Shown: positions 50,001-60,924 of the stretch, piece after piece
Layout: every line of letters begins with the position of its first letter
How positions within the stretch are numbered: position 1 is the first letter of the stretch
DNA from: Apostichopus japonicus
Lineage: Eukaryota > Echinodermata > Holothuroidea > Aspidochirotida > Stichopodidae
Direction: 5' to 3'
Assembly (NCBI RefSeq): GCF_037975245.1
Contig: NC_092583.1
Location: 6,771,264-6,835,263 of the forward strand
Length of the DNA: 64,000 nucleotides
The notes under the pieces: model-generated
Databases searched by the model: none
What the model was told of the DNA's origin: nothing
What the model saw: only the letters and a program-made list of their open reading frames with translations
Translations under genes and position numbers: made by a program

Positions 50001-51211
50001 ATGTTTGTGCCTCAGTTATTTTAGGCATGTTTTAAAGGGAATAATAAATTAGCCAGAACTGAATACTTATTTCAAAGAAAAACAAGCAGTTTGACAATTG
50101 TAATAAATCTCTCTTAATATGTCCTATGTAGATTGAAGCTGCCAAGGAAGATGAAATGGAGAGGAAAAAATCCAGAAAAGCTGACTTTTTTAAGTAAGTA
50201 AACCCTCTGCACTGGGAGGAACACATTTACATTTATTATGGTCAGAAAATTCACATTAATAGTTGTGTAAAAAAGGCTTGATATTTCAATACAAAGTGTG
50301 CTCTCTATTGAAATTGTATCAATGTTTGATTCCATAATTTAAAGATTTATAGATAACATATGTGACACATACCTGAATGTTTCAAATTTGCACTAAGGAG
50401 AAACTCATTAGTTGTTAGGGAATCATCAAAGTTTTATATTTTTGGCTTCACAACTTCCATGATCACATTAAAGGCAACAATGTGCAGGAAGACAGTAAAA
50501 CATTATCATCTTCATTTTCTAGATTTTGACCGAACCCTATGGAAAAAACCACATCAATGTTTATATACATATAATCCTGTCAAGTTTGCTGTTCATTTCA
50601 TTCTTGAGGAAAGTTTTGTTTGTGATACTGTAATACCAAACAGGTTGTGGTTAAATATAAGTGTTAATAACTTTCATATCTGTAGGAATGTTGGTGGTTG
50701 GAAAAAATATCTTTTACCATAAAAATTGTATTTCTATTTGAGGAGGTATACATGCCAAGCCATTCTTTTAAATCATACCATGTTTTAAATTTGGTGGGAT
50801 TTTGCTCAAAATTATCTGTTTACTAGAAGTGGCAGATTTTCATATAAGCTGTGAAGATCTTGTGAAGCGGTTTTTACTGGAGTAAAAAAGAAAGGGAGAA
50901 AAATGTTATTTGAACTCATTTTATTTATTTTATACTGATAAGGAAAATATGTAAGAATTTTGAAAGACAGGAGAGCAAAGAACTGGCTTTGTTGTTTGAA
51001 ACTTTATTGATAGTTTCCCTGTCATTTATATGTTGTTATATTGCTGATGCATAATTAATAACTGATAGTTTTAATATATTTTATCTCTTCCGCCAATTTC
51101 AGCCCTCTGAAAGTTTCGAGCCAGAGTACCGTAGAAGATAGAATCAAGCGTAACATCCATAACATTCAGAGGACCAAAGCAGATCTGGACAAAAATTTCG
51201 CAAAGAGATGA
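43970..51211 (+). CDS. CWC25: Pre-mRNA-splicing factor CWC25 homologue, N-terminus missing
   Basis: CWC25 joins the activated spliceosome and promotes the first catalytic step in the nucleus. The exons I place are 43,970-44,099, 44,984-45,045, 45,813-45,882, 47,151-47,378, 48,036-48,430, 49,283-49,382, 50,132-50,193 and 51,103-51,211. All have GT-AG borders and agreeing phases, giving 384 residues. Family landmarks, in order, are L-D-W-M-Y (here M-D-W-M-Y) followed by E-D-Y-L-L-G-K, D-M-A-N-K-I-R-E-D-P-L-F, a Lys-rich tract, an Arg/Asp/Ser-rich tract, L-S-E-A-E-L-E-Q-R-R-K-E-M-M and the C-terminal V-E-D-R-I-K-R-N-I-H. Human CWC25 has about 425 residues. The first ~65, which contact the spliceosome core, are not visible here. 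The RD/RS-rich exon 5 is longer and more repetitive than in vertebrates. Confidence 0.93.
47029..47074. repeat. (ATT)n microsatellite in a CWC25 intron
   Basis: A clean ATT array of about 15 units lies about 75 bases upstream of the acceptor at 47,150. It creates a poly-Ile frame on the minus strand that is not a gene. Confidence 0.93.
49695..49875. repeat. Degenerate TAGTATA tandem repeat in a CWC25 intron
   Basis: Reiterated TAGTATAGTATGTAGTATAG-like units, imperfect, lie in the intron between exons ending at 49,382 and starting at 50,132. Confidence 0.8.
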
Positions 51212-51996
51212 GTTTACCATCACAGAGAAAACTGAAGAGAATAGAGGTAATCAAGAGGAGACCAAACATAGAAACCAAAGTTAACCAGGGATGTATTGGG
51301 AGGAAGTGGTTTGAACCTTGTAATGCAGTCATGGTGCTCTTGGGCAGGAATGATAGAAAGGGGAAAAAACGTGAAACATTGTGGAAGATTTGGTGCAGAT
51401 GATTGCTGTCTATTTCACGAAAATCATATCCATATGTGACTAATCTTTCATGGTTGAAGGCACAGATATCATTCATATAAAGTAATCATGAAGAAAGAAC
51501 ATAAATATAATGTCAAAAGCGTTGCTTTTCCCCATTTAGCAAAGTATGAACATGTGTGTTTCCTTACAAGGGAGCAATTAAATAACACACACACATTGAC
51601 TCCTGATTATTCCTATTGATGCCTACAGTGTCAAAATAATGAAAATGTAAAGAGCGCCACCATCACAGATAAGCAGTGAAATTCTGGGATTCTTCACACA
51701 TAGACTAATAACAGACATGCATATTTTAAAAGGGGAATAGTCTTTGCAATATTTTGCATTGTCCAGAGCAGTGAAGCTTTAAGAGTGCAGACATGTTTTT
51801 ATATCCAGTTCTTTAATTTTATCCAATAATCTCTGTTTCTTCCTGTGATGCACAAATATGGACAAATTAGTTAATGTAAAATGTGGGAAATTGTTTAACT
51901 TAAGAGTTTGATCAGTTACTTATGTACAGTAGGCCTATTCGTTTTTAACTTATTCTTATTTTTCTAAAAATGTGTCTCTTTTTTGCCTATGTCAGG

Positions 51997-52002
51997 AATA
52001 AA
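51997..52002 (+). terminator. Poly(A) signal of CWC25
   Basis: A canonical AATAAA lies about 790 bases after the CWC25 stop codon, followed within 20-30 bases by TTTTATACTTG and TTTTAGC. It is the first strong signal in the 3' region that I noticed and gives a plausible UTR length. Confidence 0.55.
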
Positions 52003-52714
52003 GAGTATTTTATACTTGAAGCATTTTAGCAAGAGAAACGGAAACATTACAATAACATTTCTACTTCAACACTGCCTGTTTTGTTTTGTTTTTTTGTCTG
52101 TGGGTTTGCTTCAGTTAGTGATGTAACTTACAGTATGCATAATAGACTGAACTTGATTTAAGTTTATAACAGCAAAACCTTCCTTAGGTGTTAATATTTT
52201 GATCTAAAATGATACAGTGGGTAGGTTGTCTAAATACACAGAATGAAATCCATAACACTTTAATTTTATTTATTTTCCCACAACGGTAGACATGTACACA
52301 TATAACTTGACTAAGATTAATGTACATCATTTAGGTGTGAAATGAAGTAATCTAGGAAGCTTCAGGGCTGAATACAAAAAAAACATGCAGGAAAGGAAGA
52401 TAGAACAAAGAAGCAAGAAAAAGAAACAAACCAAACACTGTGTACATCTGTAGACATACTTAACATACAAAGGAATGAATACAATGATATGGTAAGACGA
52501 GAAATGGATAAATTAACTGGAATTAGTATACTATTAGGGAGAGATTTGCTGACATTTATAGCACAGTTTTGGTAAGTTTAAAGAAACCTTAGTTTTGTAT
52601 CTAGGGTTGCCAACTCAGATAATTATGTGACATGACAACCTTAACGACAATGGTACTGTCACGTGATCATAGGCGTACGAGGCGGGGGGGCAGGGGGGCA
52701 GACTGCCCCCCCAA

Positions 52715-52856
52715 ATTTCCAGAGATCAAGAAATTCGGGCAAAAGTCCTGAAAAATTCGGGCAGCCTAGTAGGAGAAAAAATATATATATATTTTTTTTC
52801 TCCTCTTAGGCTGCCCGAATTTTTCAGGACTTTTGCCCGAATTTCTTGTCCTCTGG

Positions 52857-52860
<4 letters not shown>
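52715..52860. repeat. Long hairpin inside the element, ~65-bp arms
   Basis: The left arm from ATTTCC at 52,715 and the right arm ending GGAAAT at 52,860 are reverse complements with only about four mismatches, separated by an AT loop. A transcript would form a strong dsRNA stem. The arms contain two AAATTCGGGCA-type motifs each, and related TTTGCCCGAAT motifs recur up to about 52,975. A TA run follows at 52,859-52,887. Confidence 0.85.
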
Positions 52861-52891
<31 letters not shown>

Positions 52892-53070
52892 TGCAGTAGT
52901 TTGCCCGAATCTTTTTCAAATTTTTGCCCGACAATTCCATGATTTTCTTTATTTTGCGGCATGATGCCCGAATATTTCCGTGTAACACCACCGTAAGCGC
53001 AGTTCATCTGGGCTACCACGCTTTTTGCACGATCAATTTTTTTTCTAACTAGTCAATTGTATACCTGGAC

Positions 53071-53714
53071 CAAGGGCGGCGGAACCGGGGGGGGGGCACA
53101 GGGGGCACGTGCCCCCACTTTTCCTCAGGTTAAAAATGTGCTTTTTTTCTACATAAAAATTGAGGTGCCTCAAGTTAGCAAGAGGCTAGGGAACCAGAAT
53201 GTTCACTCGGGAATGGCCGTTTCCGGCCATCTGAGGGGTTTGTAAAACCAAAAATTTTCTAGTACGCTCCGCGCCAACCGATGGTGGCACTCCGCTCAGA
53301 TAGTCGTGCATACAACTTTGCAAATCCTGGCTAAGCCCGTGACTTTTAATGAATTTCTGTGGGTCAAACTCAATGCTATTTCGAATGGAAAAAATTTGTT
53401 AAGATATTAACAAGAAAAAAACACATTAATCGGAAGATTCCTACATTAGCAACTAGCATGATTTCACCTAATTTTGTCTCAAAAGAAAACTTGTTCCTTG
53501 TTTCCCAATTTGCGCATTGGATATTGCAGTGCTAGTATGCATATTTTCCTTTAGGGGGGGGGGGGGGCGTTGATGGAGTGATGTGTATACACAAATAAGA
53601 TATTACAATAAAGGGTATAAATGTAAGGCTGTATCATTCCAATCGAATTTCTGCAAAGTGCCCTTTGATGTCGGTGCCCAGCCCCCAAGATTAAAAGTGC
53701 TTCCGCCGCCCTTG
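53071..53714. mobile_element. hAT-like MITE (CAAGGGCGGCGGAA family), 644 bp, nested
   Basis: The inverted ends CAAGGGCGGCGGAA and TTCCGCCGCCCTTG are flanked by the perfect 8-bp repeat ACCTGGAC (53,063-53,070 and 53,715-53,722). The element sits within the 52,668-54,279 element, so it inserted later. It matches the copy at 16,183-16,740 in the opposite orientation and carries about 80 extra bases near its right end. The core module lies at about 53,210-53,305. Confidence 0.92.
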
Positions 53715-55069
53715 ACCTGGACATACCCGATAATGAGTGTATATAAGAAACATTTTCTTTTTCATGGATGGTGGGGGGGGGGTGCCTACAAGCCTAGAAG
53801 TACAGGTTTATCATATTCTTTGTTATATTTTATACTTTTTTTGTGAGACAAATTGCAGTCTCACCCGACACAGCGACATTATCCCGCCTACGTGTCGTTG
53901 AACAATGTATGTTTTTCTGGAGGTAGCTGAGTACTGTGTTAAAATAATAAATAAGGTAACTAAATAGGAGCTTAAAAAATATACTGTCCCATTTTTCCCC
54001 TTCAAAGTGATGTTACCATTTTTTCTTCTTCTTATTTACCCAATTTTTGGGGAAGTGTAAATTTCTAAAACGTGAGATTATAAAATAAAGAATGTTTAGA
54101 TGCAACTTGCAAGGCCTCAGAAGTGCCGTTTCCGGCAATCTGAGAGGCATTGTGTGCCAAAAATTTTCTTGTACGCTACGCGCCAACCGATGGTGGCGCT
54201 CCGCTTAGATAGTGTCACAGGAACTTTCGGGCACAAAAAGTTCTGCCCCCCCAAACTGAAATGGTCCCGTACGCCTATGCACGTGATATAATTATAATGT
54301 CTAGTAGCATAATTTTGTTATGTCCTTATTGCCATACAATAACTCTGAAAACATATGGTAAGTTAATATTTGAAGCTTGAATGCTAAATACGCAATATTT
54401 ACATGAATGAGGTCCTTTATTTTTCAGAGATAAAGATAGTGAAATAAGTTGTTGGATTGATCACATAGGGCAGCTTTGGCAATATTTGGACCAGCTCTCT
54501 TTTTCTTTGTAGTAAAAACAACAGGTTGGTGGTGGAACGGTAACCGGAGGTAAGGTGTCCAGTAAATACCATGCACATATGCTAGAGCTACGTACGTTAA
54601 CAAACCCTCGATCACGATTGGCAGAATGTTTAGTGAAGGTGATCAGCGAAAATGAAGAGCGCCCCTATTTCTTAAAAGTAGTAACACTAACCTAATTTGG
54701 CGGTTTCGTGGTCAGTGCGGTTGCGTGGTCAGTGTGTTGCTGCTAACTACAATCGTTTCAAACTACGTCCTTACCAGGTCCGATTGATCCGTTATTGCTT
54801 TTACATAGTTTTTGCTCTTACATAGTTTTTGCTTTACAAAACACCTCTTAAAATTCATACTAGATCGATATTCATCTTGCGAATTATAAACTCAAACTTA
54901 GGCTTCGTTGTAACTTGAAATTATGCCGCTTTCTCTTCTTCAGATCGGGTTGTTATCCGTAGTAGTTACCGCCGGTCAAATAAGGCTGTTTTCAATTCAA
55001 GCTGAACCATCATGGCTTCAAATTGCGCCCTCTATTGTTATTTCACATCACAGTCGTACATCTTTTTTA

Positions 55070-55165
55070 AACGCATCGTTGTTACTGCAAACTAAACAGT
55101 TATTCAAATGGGATATCTTTCATTTCAAAATGCATCGTTGTTACTGCAATCTAGGCAGTTATTCA
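55070..55165 (+). repeat. Short tandem repeat, ~60-bp unit, about 1.5 copies
   Basis: GCATCGTTGTTACTGCAA followed by CTA/GCAGTTATTCA occurs twice about 60 bp apart. It lies within an otherwise unrecognised region whose frames at 54,923-55,423 show no domain. Confidence 0.6.
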
Positions 55166-55534
55166 GATCAGGTAGCTTTGATTTTATATTGAGCCATGTT
55201 ACTTCAAATTAATCGCTATCAGTTTCAATGTAACAACTTTGATCTGACTTTCACCAAGTTCGAAGTCGTACGTTGTTATCAGCATTTTCTCTTTTCGCGT
55301 TCCTTTCAACTACAGACAGGCTCGGTATTGACCAATCTACTTCTTTTTTTGAGTTGCACAACAGTTTTCGATTGTTTCGGCTGTTCATTGATGCTACCAT
55401 ATCGATTTACTTGTCAAAAATGATTTTCTTGGTTTAATTTAATATAGTGATTTAAGATGTACAATTTGAAACATATTTAACCTGAAAAGGTTCATTAATG
55501 TGAAAAGCAATTTCAAAATACAGATATGCTATGC

Positions 55535-55584
55535 AAAATGTGGAACGCTTCACGATTGTGCGTGTCATCCTTTCGCAGGGGGCC

Positions 55585-55616
<32 letters not shown>

Positions 55617-55641
55617 TTATGTGTGCCGCCGAAGCCAGCAC
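55535..55641 (-). ncRNA. U6: U6 spliceosomal snRNA gene or close variant
   Basis: Read on the minus strand, 107 nt match U6 from the GTGCT...CTTCGGC...GCAC 5' stem to a CGTTCCACATTTT end. The catalytic core is intact: ATACAGAGAAGATTAGCATG includes the ACAGAGA box, which pairs with the 5' splice site, and the AGC triad. The length equals the usual metazoan U6. Differences from the common animal sequence fall in the 5' stem (CTGG for CTCG, CGGCAC for CAGCAC), in ATATACT (here ACATAAT), in CCCCTGCGCAAGG (here CCCCCTGCGAAAGG) and in AAATTCG (here ACAATCG). U6 pseudogenes are common. The upstream TATA element argues for a real gene or a recent copy with its promoter. Confidence 0.85.
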
Positions 55642-55666
55642 ATATGTAATGGCAATGTTGCGGTAT

Positions 55667-55673
55667 TTTATAA
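55667..55673 (-). promoter_or_regulatory. TATA element of the U6 gene
   Basis: TATAAAA on the minus strand sits 26-32 bases upstream of the U6 start, the standard place for the TATA box of pol III type 3 promoters. A proximal sequence element would be expected about 20-40 bases further up (about 55,690-55,710). I cannot identify it by eye. Downstream, the TTTT at the 3' end is a minimal pol III terminator. Confidence 0.65.
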
Positions 55674-56534
55674 GCATAACTCTGTACAATAAGACATATG
55701 TTGTAGTGTAATTTTCACTAATGAAAACATTTGTCAGAATTCTCATAACTGAAAGACGCAATATACACTTAACTTGCAATTTTTGGAACATATTTGCGAA
55801 ATTATTTATATAAATAACAAATATGAAATATAGCATCTTAAATACTTAGCATACAACACGATAATGCTTGGTCGAGTGGTCCAAGACTATAAAGCCAGGC
55901 TGATGACGTCACTCGTGGATTGTAGATGCAAATTCGGACTCCTTTAACGTATTCTGTGGAAGAAATCAAACAAGAAATGTGAATTATTCTGTCAACGAAA
56001 GCCAATATGTTGCTTATGACATTTTTTTATATGTTGTATAACGATTAAGGAAGTAATTGTATTAAAATTATCCACATGAATATTAAATTTTATTCATAGG
56101 GCAGAGAGCGTGGTTTGTACGATTAGAGGGCGCTGTGTAAGAATCAGTGATGGTGGTTATTTAAGCCGTTGATCTAGTCGTTCACTAGTGATTTGTTTCT
56201 CAAGAACGCACTTCACAATAAAATAAACTGTAATTTACAAGATCTTTCTCACCTATGCAGGTAATTTAAAGTATACTTCAAAAGCCTTTAATCTTCAACA
56301 GATGGCTTTCACGTAATGCAGAACCCAATAAACTGGGATCCGATTCCATGCAAGCAACCTAAGGCGAACTGTAAGCCTTAATGTGCAAACAGTACTGAAT
56401 ATGTTTATTACAACTTCTATTCACGGTATTCAAATCAAATTACCTAAAAAAAGAAAGCGGAACGGACAAGAGATTGTCGGACAAGAAAGCAAGGTAGCAT
56501 ATCAAAAGCAGTGTCCAAAGTATCCTACAGTTAT

Positions 56535-58395
56535 CAGGCGCGTATCCAGGGGGGCGTTGGGGGCGCGCCCCCCCCCCCCGGGTAAGAAAAAGAGGAGAGA
56601 AAAAAAGAGAAGAAAAGGGGAAAAAAGAGGGGAAAGAGGAAGAGGAGAGGAAGGAAGGGTAAAGAAAAAAGAAGAGAGAAAACGGAGAAAAGGAGGGAGT
56701 AAAAGAAAACTGCCAAGACACCGGGAAGAGAAAGAGGAACAGTGACATCATTACAGCGCTGATACCTATTATATACACATGGCCGGGTAGCCAGTGACGG
56801 ATCGAGGACTTCGGAAGGGGCGTGCTCCTCACCCTACCCCTTACACCGACAACTCCATTGTTGACGTTTCCATTTTTCCTATCTAACTAATGTATCTATA
56901 TAAATACTATATATGGTATATCATAACGCGTGTGTGTGCTATGAAACCAACTGTGGCTGGTTTCGAACTAGACTGAGTCGTCGGGGAACATGACGCATTT
57001 CGGGAAGGGGGCGACTGCCCCCCCCCCCACCAAACATGTTTTTTTTTATGATATCGCTAGTAATTTCAAAATAGAAAATGCTTAGATGCAACTTACAAGG
57101 CATGGGAAGTGTCATTTCCAGCGATCTGGGAGGCACTTTCGGCCAAAATTTTCTTGTACGCCTCGCGCCAACTCTTGGTGGAGCTACGCTTAGATAGTTT
57201 GCCTACAGGCTTCGCCCATCCCTTGGCAAATTATTCGCTGCGCACCTGTTCGAATTTGTAAAGCAAACAGCAGATATCACATCATATATCAGTGAGCATG
57301 AAAATGGAGGTTACAGGATGAACAGCCTCAAAACTGTCGATGTGTGTAGTCATAGGAACCCAATTTGATTTGGGGGGGCTGTAACTTGCCCGATAAATGC
57401 GACCTAAATTTTTCGCGCGCTCCGCGCGCGTTCAACAAGTTAGTGTCAATATCATATAAGCAAGCATCGGTTATTACATCGCATACCATCGTGTACCGTA
57501 CAGTCCGTGGAAATTGCGCAGTATAAAGCGGGATGCTAATGTAAACAACGAAATGTCTTATGTAGATGGAGAAAAAGCATGGAGGTCCAATTATGTCAAA
57601 TTCTCTTTTACATTAGTAATGGCGAATTAGTCGACCAAGCTTAGAACTTTTTTTAATTATCAAGGAGATATATTTTCATTTCCTTTAGCTATACATTATT
57701 GCAATTTATTTTTCTTTCAGTAGGAACCCCCCCCCCCCTCCGCCTCCTATGCCTATGTGTGTAGTGTTCGGTTTCGGAAATATCTGGTATTATTTCATTC
57801 CTTCGACCAAGTTTTATAATAGCCGTTATAAGAGGGTTTAATATTTGTACACCAATAAAGTAACTGTCTGAATTTTCGAAAATTTCCTTACCAACATTCT
57901 TCATCATACTTCCCTCGACTCGTGTAATTTTGACCGGTCTGTTAGGGGTTGAAGGAGGTTTTTCTATATTGGTTGTCCATAGGTGACATTTTTTGCAACA
58001 TTACGGGTATGTTTTGAAGTGAATTTTCAAATTCTGAACAAATAATGGGCTGAAAACCTTGAAAGTGGGGCTGTCGGGTATTGTGGGCCGCGACCTAGAA
58101 TCACCTACAAAAGCAATGATCCACAGGACATGCGATCAGGTCGAACATGATTTGTGACTGAAGAAAATCTTCAAAAAGTTTATGGATGGGAAAAAAAACT
58201 ATTGGGAAATACTTGGTTCTCAGGCAAAAGTGTACATCTGGTTGGTCATTTTCGAACCCGAGAAGTGCCATTTCCGGTGATCTGGGGGGTATAAAAGCCA
58301 GAATTTTTCTTGTACGCTGCGCGCCAACCGATGGTGGCGCTCCGCTTAGATAGTAATTCGCGCCCCCGGGTTAGAACATCCTGGATACGCCCCTG
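56535..58395. mobile_element. Composite of hAT-like sequences with CAGG-GCGTATCCAGG ends
   Basis: CAGGCGCGTATCCAGG at 56,535 and CCTGGATACGCCCCTG ending at 58,395 are inverse ends. The flanking octamers ACAGTTAT and TAGTCAGC do not match, so this may be two partial copies or a rearranged one. Inside are a purine-rich tract (56,583-56,745), a CAGTGACGGATCGAGG terminus at 56,792, core modules at about 57,105-57,200 and 58,255-58,352, and a stretch (57,790-58,090) inverted relative to 2,160-2,460. A separate MITE is nested at 57,351-57,757. Confidence 0.55.
57351..57757. mobile_element. hAT-like MITE (CATAGG ends), 407 bp, nested
   Basis: The left end CATAGGAACCC and right end GCCTCCTATGCCTATG are imperfect inverse termini. 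A perfect 8-bp repeat TGTGTAGT flanks both sides (57,343-57,350 and 57,758-57,765). The left interior has TTCGCGCGCTCCGCGCGCG. It lacks the complete core module and any coding frame. It lies within the 56,535-58,395 composite, so it is a later insertion. Confidence 0.8.
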
Positions 58396-58971
58396 TAGTC
58401 AGCTCATAAACTTGATGACTTGCCCACCCCCTCCCCAGTCAACTGAGGTGAAACGAAACTGAAATACTCTCCCTGACGTATTCATTCCCCAAATTAGGCT
58501 ATATTAAATATTAGGCTAACATATATAAGTGCTACACCTTCCGGGGGCCTAGCCCCCTGGCCCACCCTCAGGACTAACAAATTCTTTCCTATGAAATTGA
58601 ATTCTTCTCCGACATGTATTTCTGTCATTAAGTTAAAATAACTAGCATTGCAGAGTTTAACAATGTCTCTTATTGCGAATTATGTCTGTCCCTACAATGT
58701 CCTATCCCGAATTGACAGTAATATTCTGCGTATATTTTACTCCCCATTGGCTGTTCCCACTCCTCAGTTGCCGTCCGACGCTAATTTGCATGGTGTCATT
58801 TACAGAGGGAGTAAGCAATACGTTAAAGAACAGCGAAAAGTTCACAGTGTGGGAAATACGCGAAGGAATCTGAATTCACATAACATTCTCGACAAAGTCT
58901 ACAGCAGGACCACCGCCACGGCTATAACTTCTCTTCATCTGACATGTATTAGTGCTTTAAACTCGCTACGA

Positions 58972-59727
58972 GGGTACAAGAAATATATGAAAACGCATGA
59001 GCTTACGAAGGCCTCACCCCTGGGACGCCCATGCACCAGGGCCTTGAGATACATTCCAGAGAGAAAATGCAATGGTTAAAGTTGTCACATTTTTAATCTC
59101 ATGCAAAATGAAAATATATGTGTGTGTAAGGGGGAGGGGGTGAGTACCAATAGCCCCCAACACTATAGCCGTGAATTGCTTTCCCAACTTCCCAACTGTT
59201 TGTTCGCCTCCATTTGTCCCCCTACTCTGGAAAATCGGGTACCGCCACTGGCCATGCAGTCAAACTTATAGGGATATGAACATGCTCGTCGGATGATTCC
59301 TGATAATAGAGCACGAGGCGGGGTTGGGGGGGGGGGGACCATGGACTGGGTACAAGAAATATATGAAAACGCATGAGCTTACGAAGGCCTCACCCCTGGG
59401 ACGCCCATGCACCAGGGCCTTGAGATACATTCCAGAGAGAAAATGCAATGGTTAAAGTTGTCACATTTTTAATCTCATGCAAAATGAAAATATATGTGTG
59501 TGTAAGGGGGAGGGGGTGAGTACCAATAGCCCCCAACACTATAGCCGTGAATTGCTTTCCCAACTTCCCAACTGTTTGTTCGCCTCCATTTGTCCCCCTA
59601 CTCTGGAAAATCGGGTACCGCCACTGGCCATGCAGTCAAACTTATAGGGATATGAACATGCTCGTCGGATGATTCCTGATAATAGAGCACGAGGCGGGGT
59701 TGGGGGGGGGGGGGGACCATGGACTGG
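58972..59727 (+). repeat. Direct tandem duplication, two units of ~376-380 bp
   Basis: The unit starting GGGTACAAGAAATATATGAA at 58,972 is repeated from 59,348 with almost no difference apart from the length of a G run (about 59,325-59,337 versus 59,702-59,715). Each unit ends with ACCATGGACTGGG. A 143-codon plus-strand frame (58,648-59,079) enters the first unit. Its last ~35 codons recur in the second unit without the upstream part. I do not recognise that frame, and it could be non-coding. Confidence 0.93.
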
Positions 59728-59729
59728 GT

Positions 59730-60924
59730 GTAGTTTCCTTCCAAAGGATACGAGTACCTTCCCACTAATGTGCACTTTGCTACTTTCTGGCGTTTTCTCG
59801 CGTTTAGTAGTCATTCATTAATTGTATTTAGCGAAAGGTAACTCGGTAATTGAGTATCGCTAATGTGCTTACTTTCTATACTCATTGAATCGAAGAAACA
59901 ACTGATTGCGTGTAAATTTGGTACCACGGTATGAGAGGCATAACTTTCGTTCTCATTGATGAATGAAACTATTCGGGCTGACATTATCGCGCGTTGCTGG
60001 GGTGGCGGTATATATGTGAAATCATTATCAGATCGTAAAGTGATGCAAACAATGGAAATGTTATCGATCGCATTTATTTCATGCTACTTCAGGCTTTTCT
60101 GACAAATGCGTCAAGAGCAAGTTCGTGCCTCGGGGACAATTATTTCACGAACTACTATTTGAACACTCCCCATGTGTATTTATATGCTAATTATGAACCA
60201 GATATTTTCCGAGCCTCTTCCAAATTCTCCGAGGACCCTTAATTTAATTGACCTCGGGTCTCAGGGGCTGTAGCTCCCTCATGCACCCTCGCCATCCCTA
60301 TGTATGGACACCAGAATGCAAATGATTTCTAGTAGCCTTATTCCAGCTAAACCTGTCACAGAGATTTATCCCAGCTTTCTCATTATATTTCAAGAAAGTA
60401 ACCGCGTAAAAATCTTTAAGTAAGCCATATTAGAACGTCAAGCTGTATATCGATACCCAATTGGTCAAGTTATAACTGACGCTTTCAATTCATATTTTGG
60501 TTGATGGGAAATAAAGTACTATATCGATCTTTACTCTCGGTGGTATCGAAACGTAAAACTGAGTCAATCCTCTGAAGACACAGCGTATGTCGGTCGAGGT
60601 TATGTCTCTAATTAACACGGTCTTAGTGTACTTACAGAAATGAGAACGTTTTGAGAAAGTGGAAAATTTTATTAATCTAAATATGATCTGGTGTCATCCA
60701 ATGGTCGTCATGACCTTAATCCTTATTGAGTTATATATTCAGTCCAGTGCGATATTCGGATGCCACTTCTTCAAAGGTGATTTTAGGCAGAAATTTAGTC
60801 GTAATCTGTTATATACTACAAGGACAAAAGGAAAATTGAATGTTAGTAAAATTTCTACAGCTTCCGGCTTTCAAATATTCACCGTTAGAATATGCTTAAT
60901 CTTATATGAATGCTACTTTAAGTT
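59730..60924. other. Intergenic DNA, nothing recognised
   Basis: No gene, RNA or bordered repeat seen. The 89-codon frame at 60,659-60,928 has no recognisable features and ends where a dispersed repeat begins. Confidence 0.45.

Larger units (their letters stand above)
52668..54279. mobile_element. hAT-like element (CATAGGCGTACG family), host of a nested insertion
   Basis: The ends CATAGGCGTACGAG (52,668) and CCCGTACGCCTATG (54,279) are inverted repeats. The perfect 8-bp repeat CACGTGAT flanks both (52,660-52,667 and 54,280-54,287). Removing the nested copy at 53,071-53,714 and one duplicate leaves an element of about 960 bp. It contains a long hairpin (52,715-52,860) and, on the right, a minus-oriented core module (about 54,115-54,215). 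No transposase frame is present. Confidence 0.85.

Noticed and set aside
55862-55945. tRNA-like boxes (TTGGTCGAGTGG and ATTCGGACTCC)
   Set aside because: The spacing and stems do not make a cloverleaf. The evidence is too weak to list as RNA.
56383-56832. 120-codon Lys/Arg/Glu-rich plus frame and Phe/Ser-rich minus frames
   Set aside because: They arise from a purine-rich tract inside a transposon composite and have no domain.
56535-58395. A complete hAT-like element defined by the two CAGG-GCGTATCCAGG ends
   Set aside because: The flanking octamers ACAGTTAT and TAGTCAGC do not match, so I list it only as a composite.
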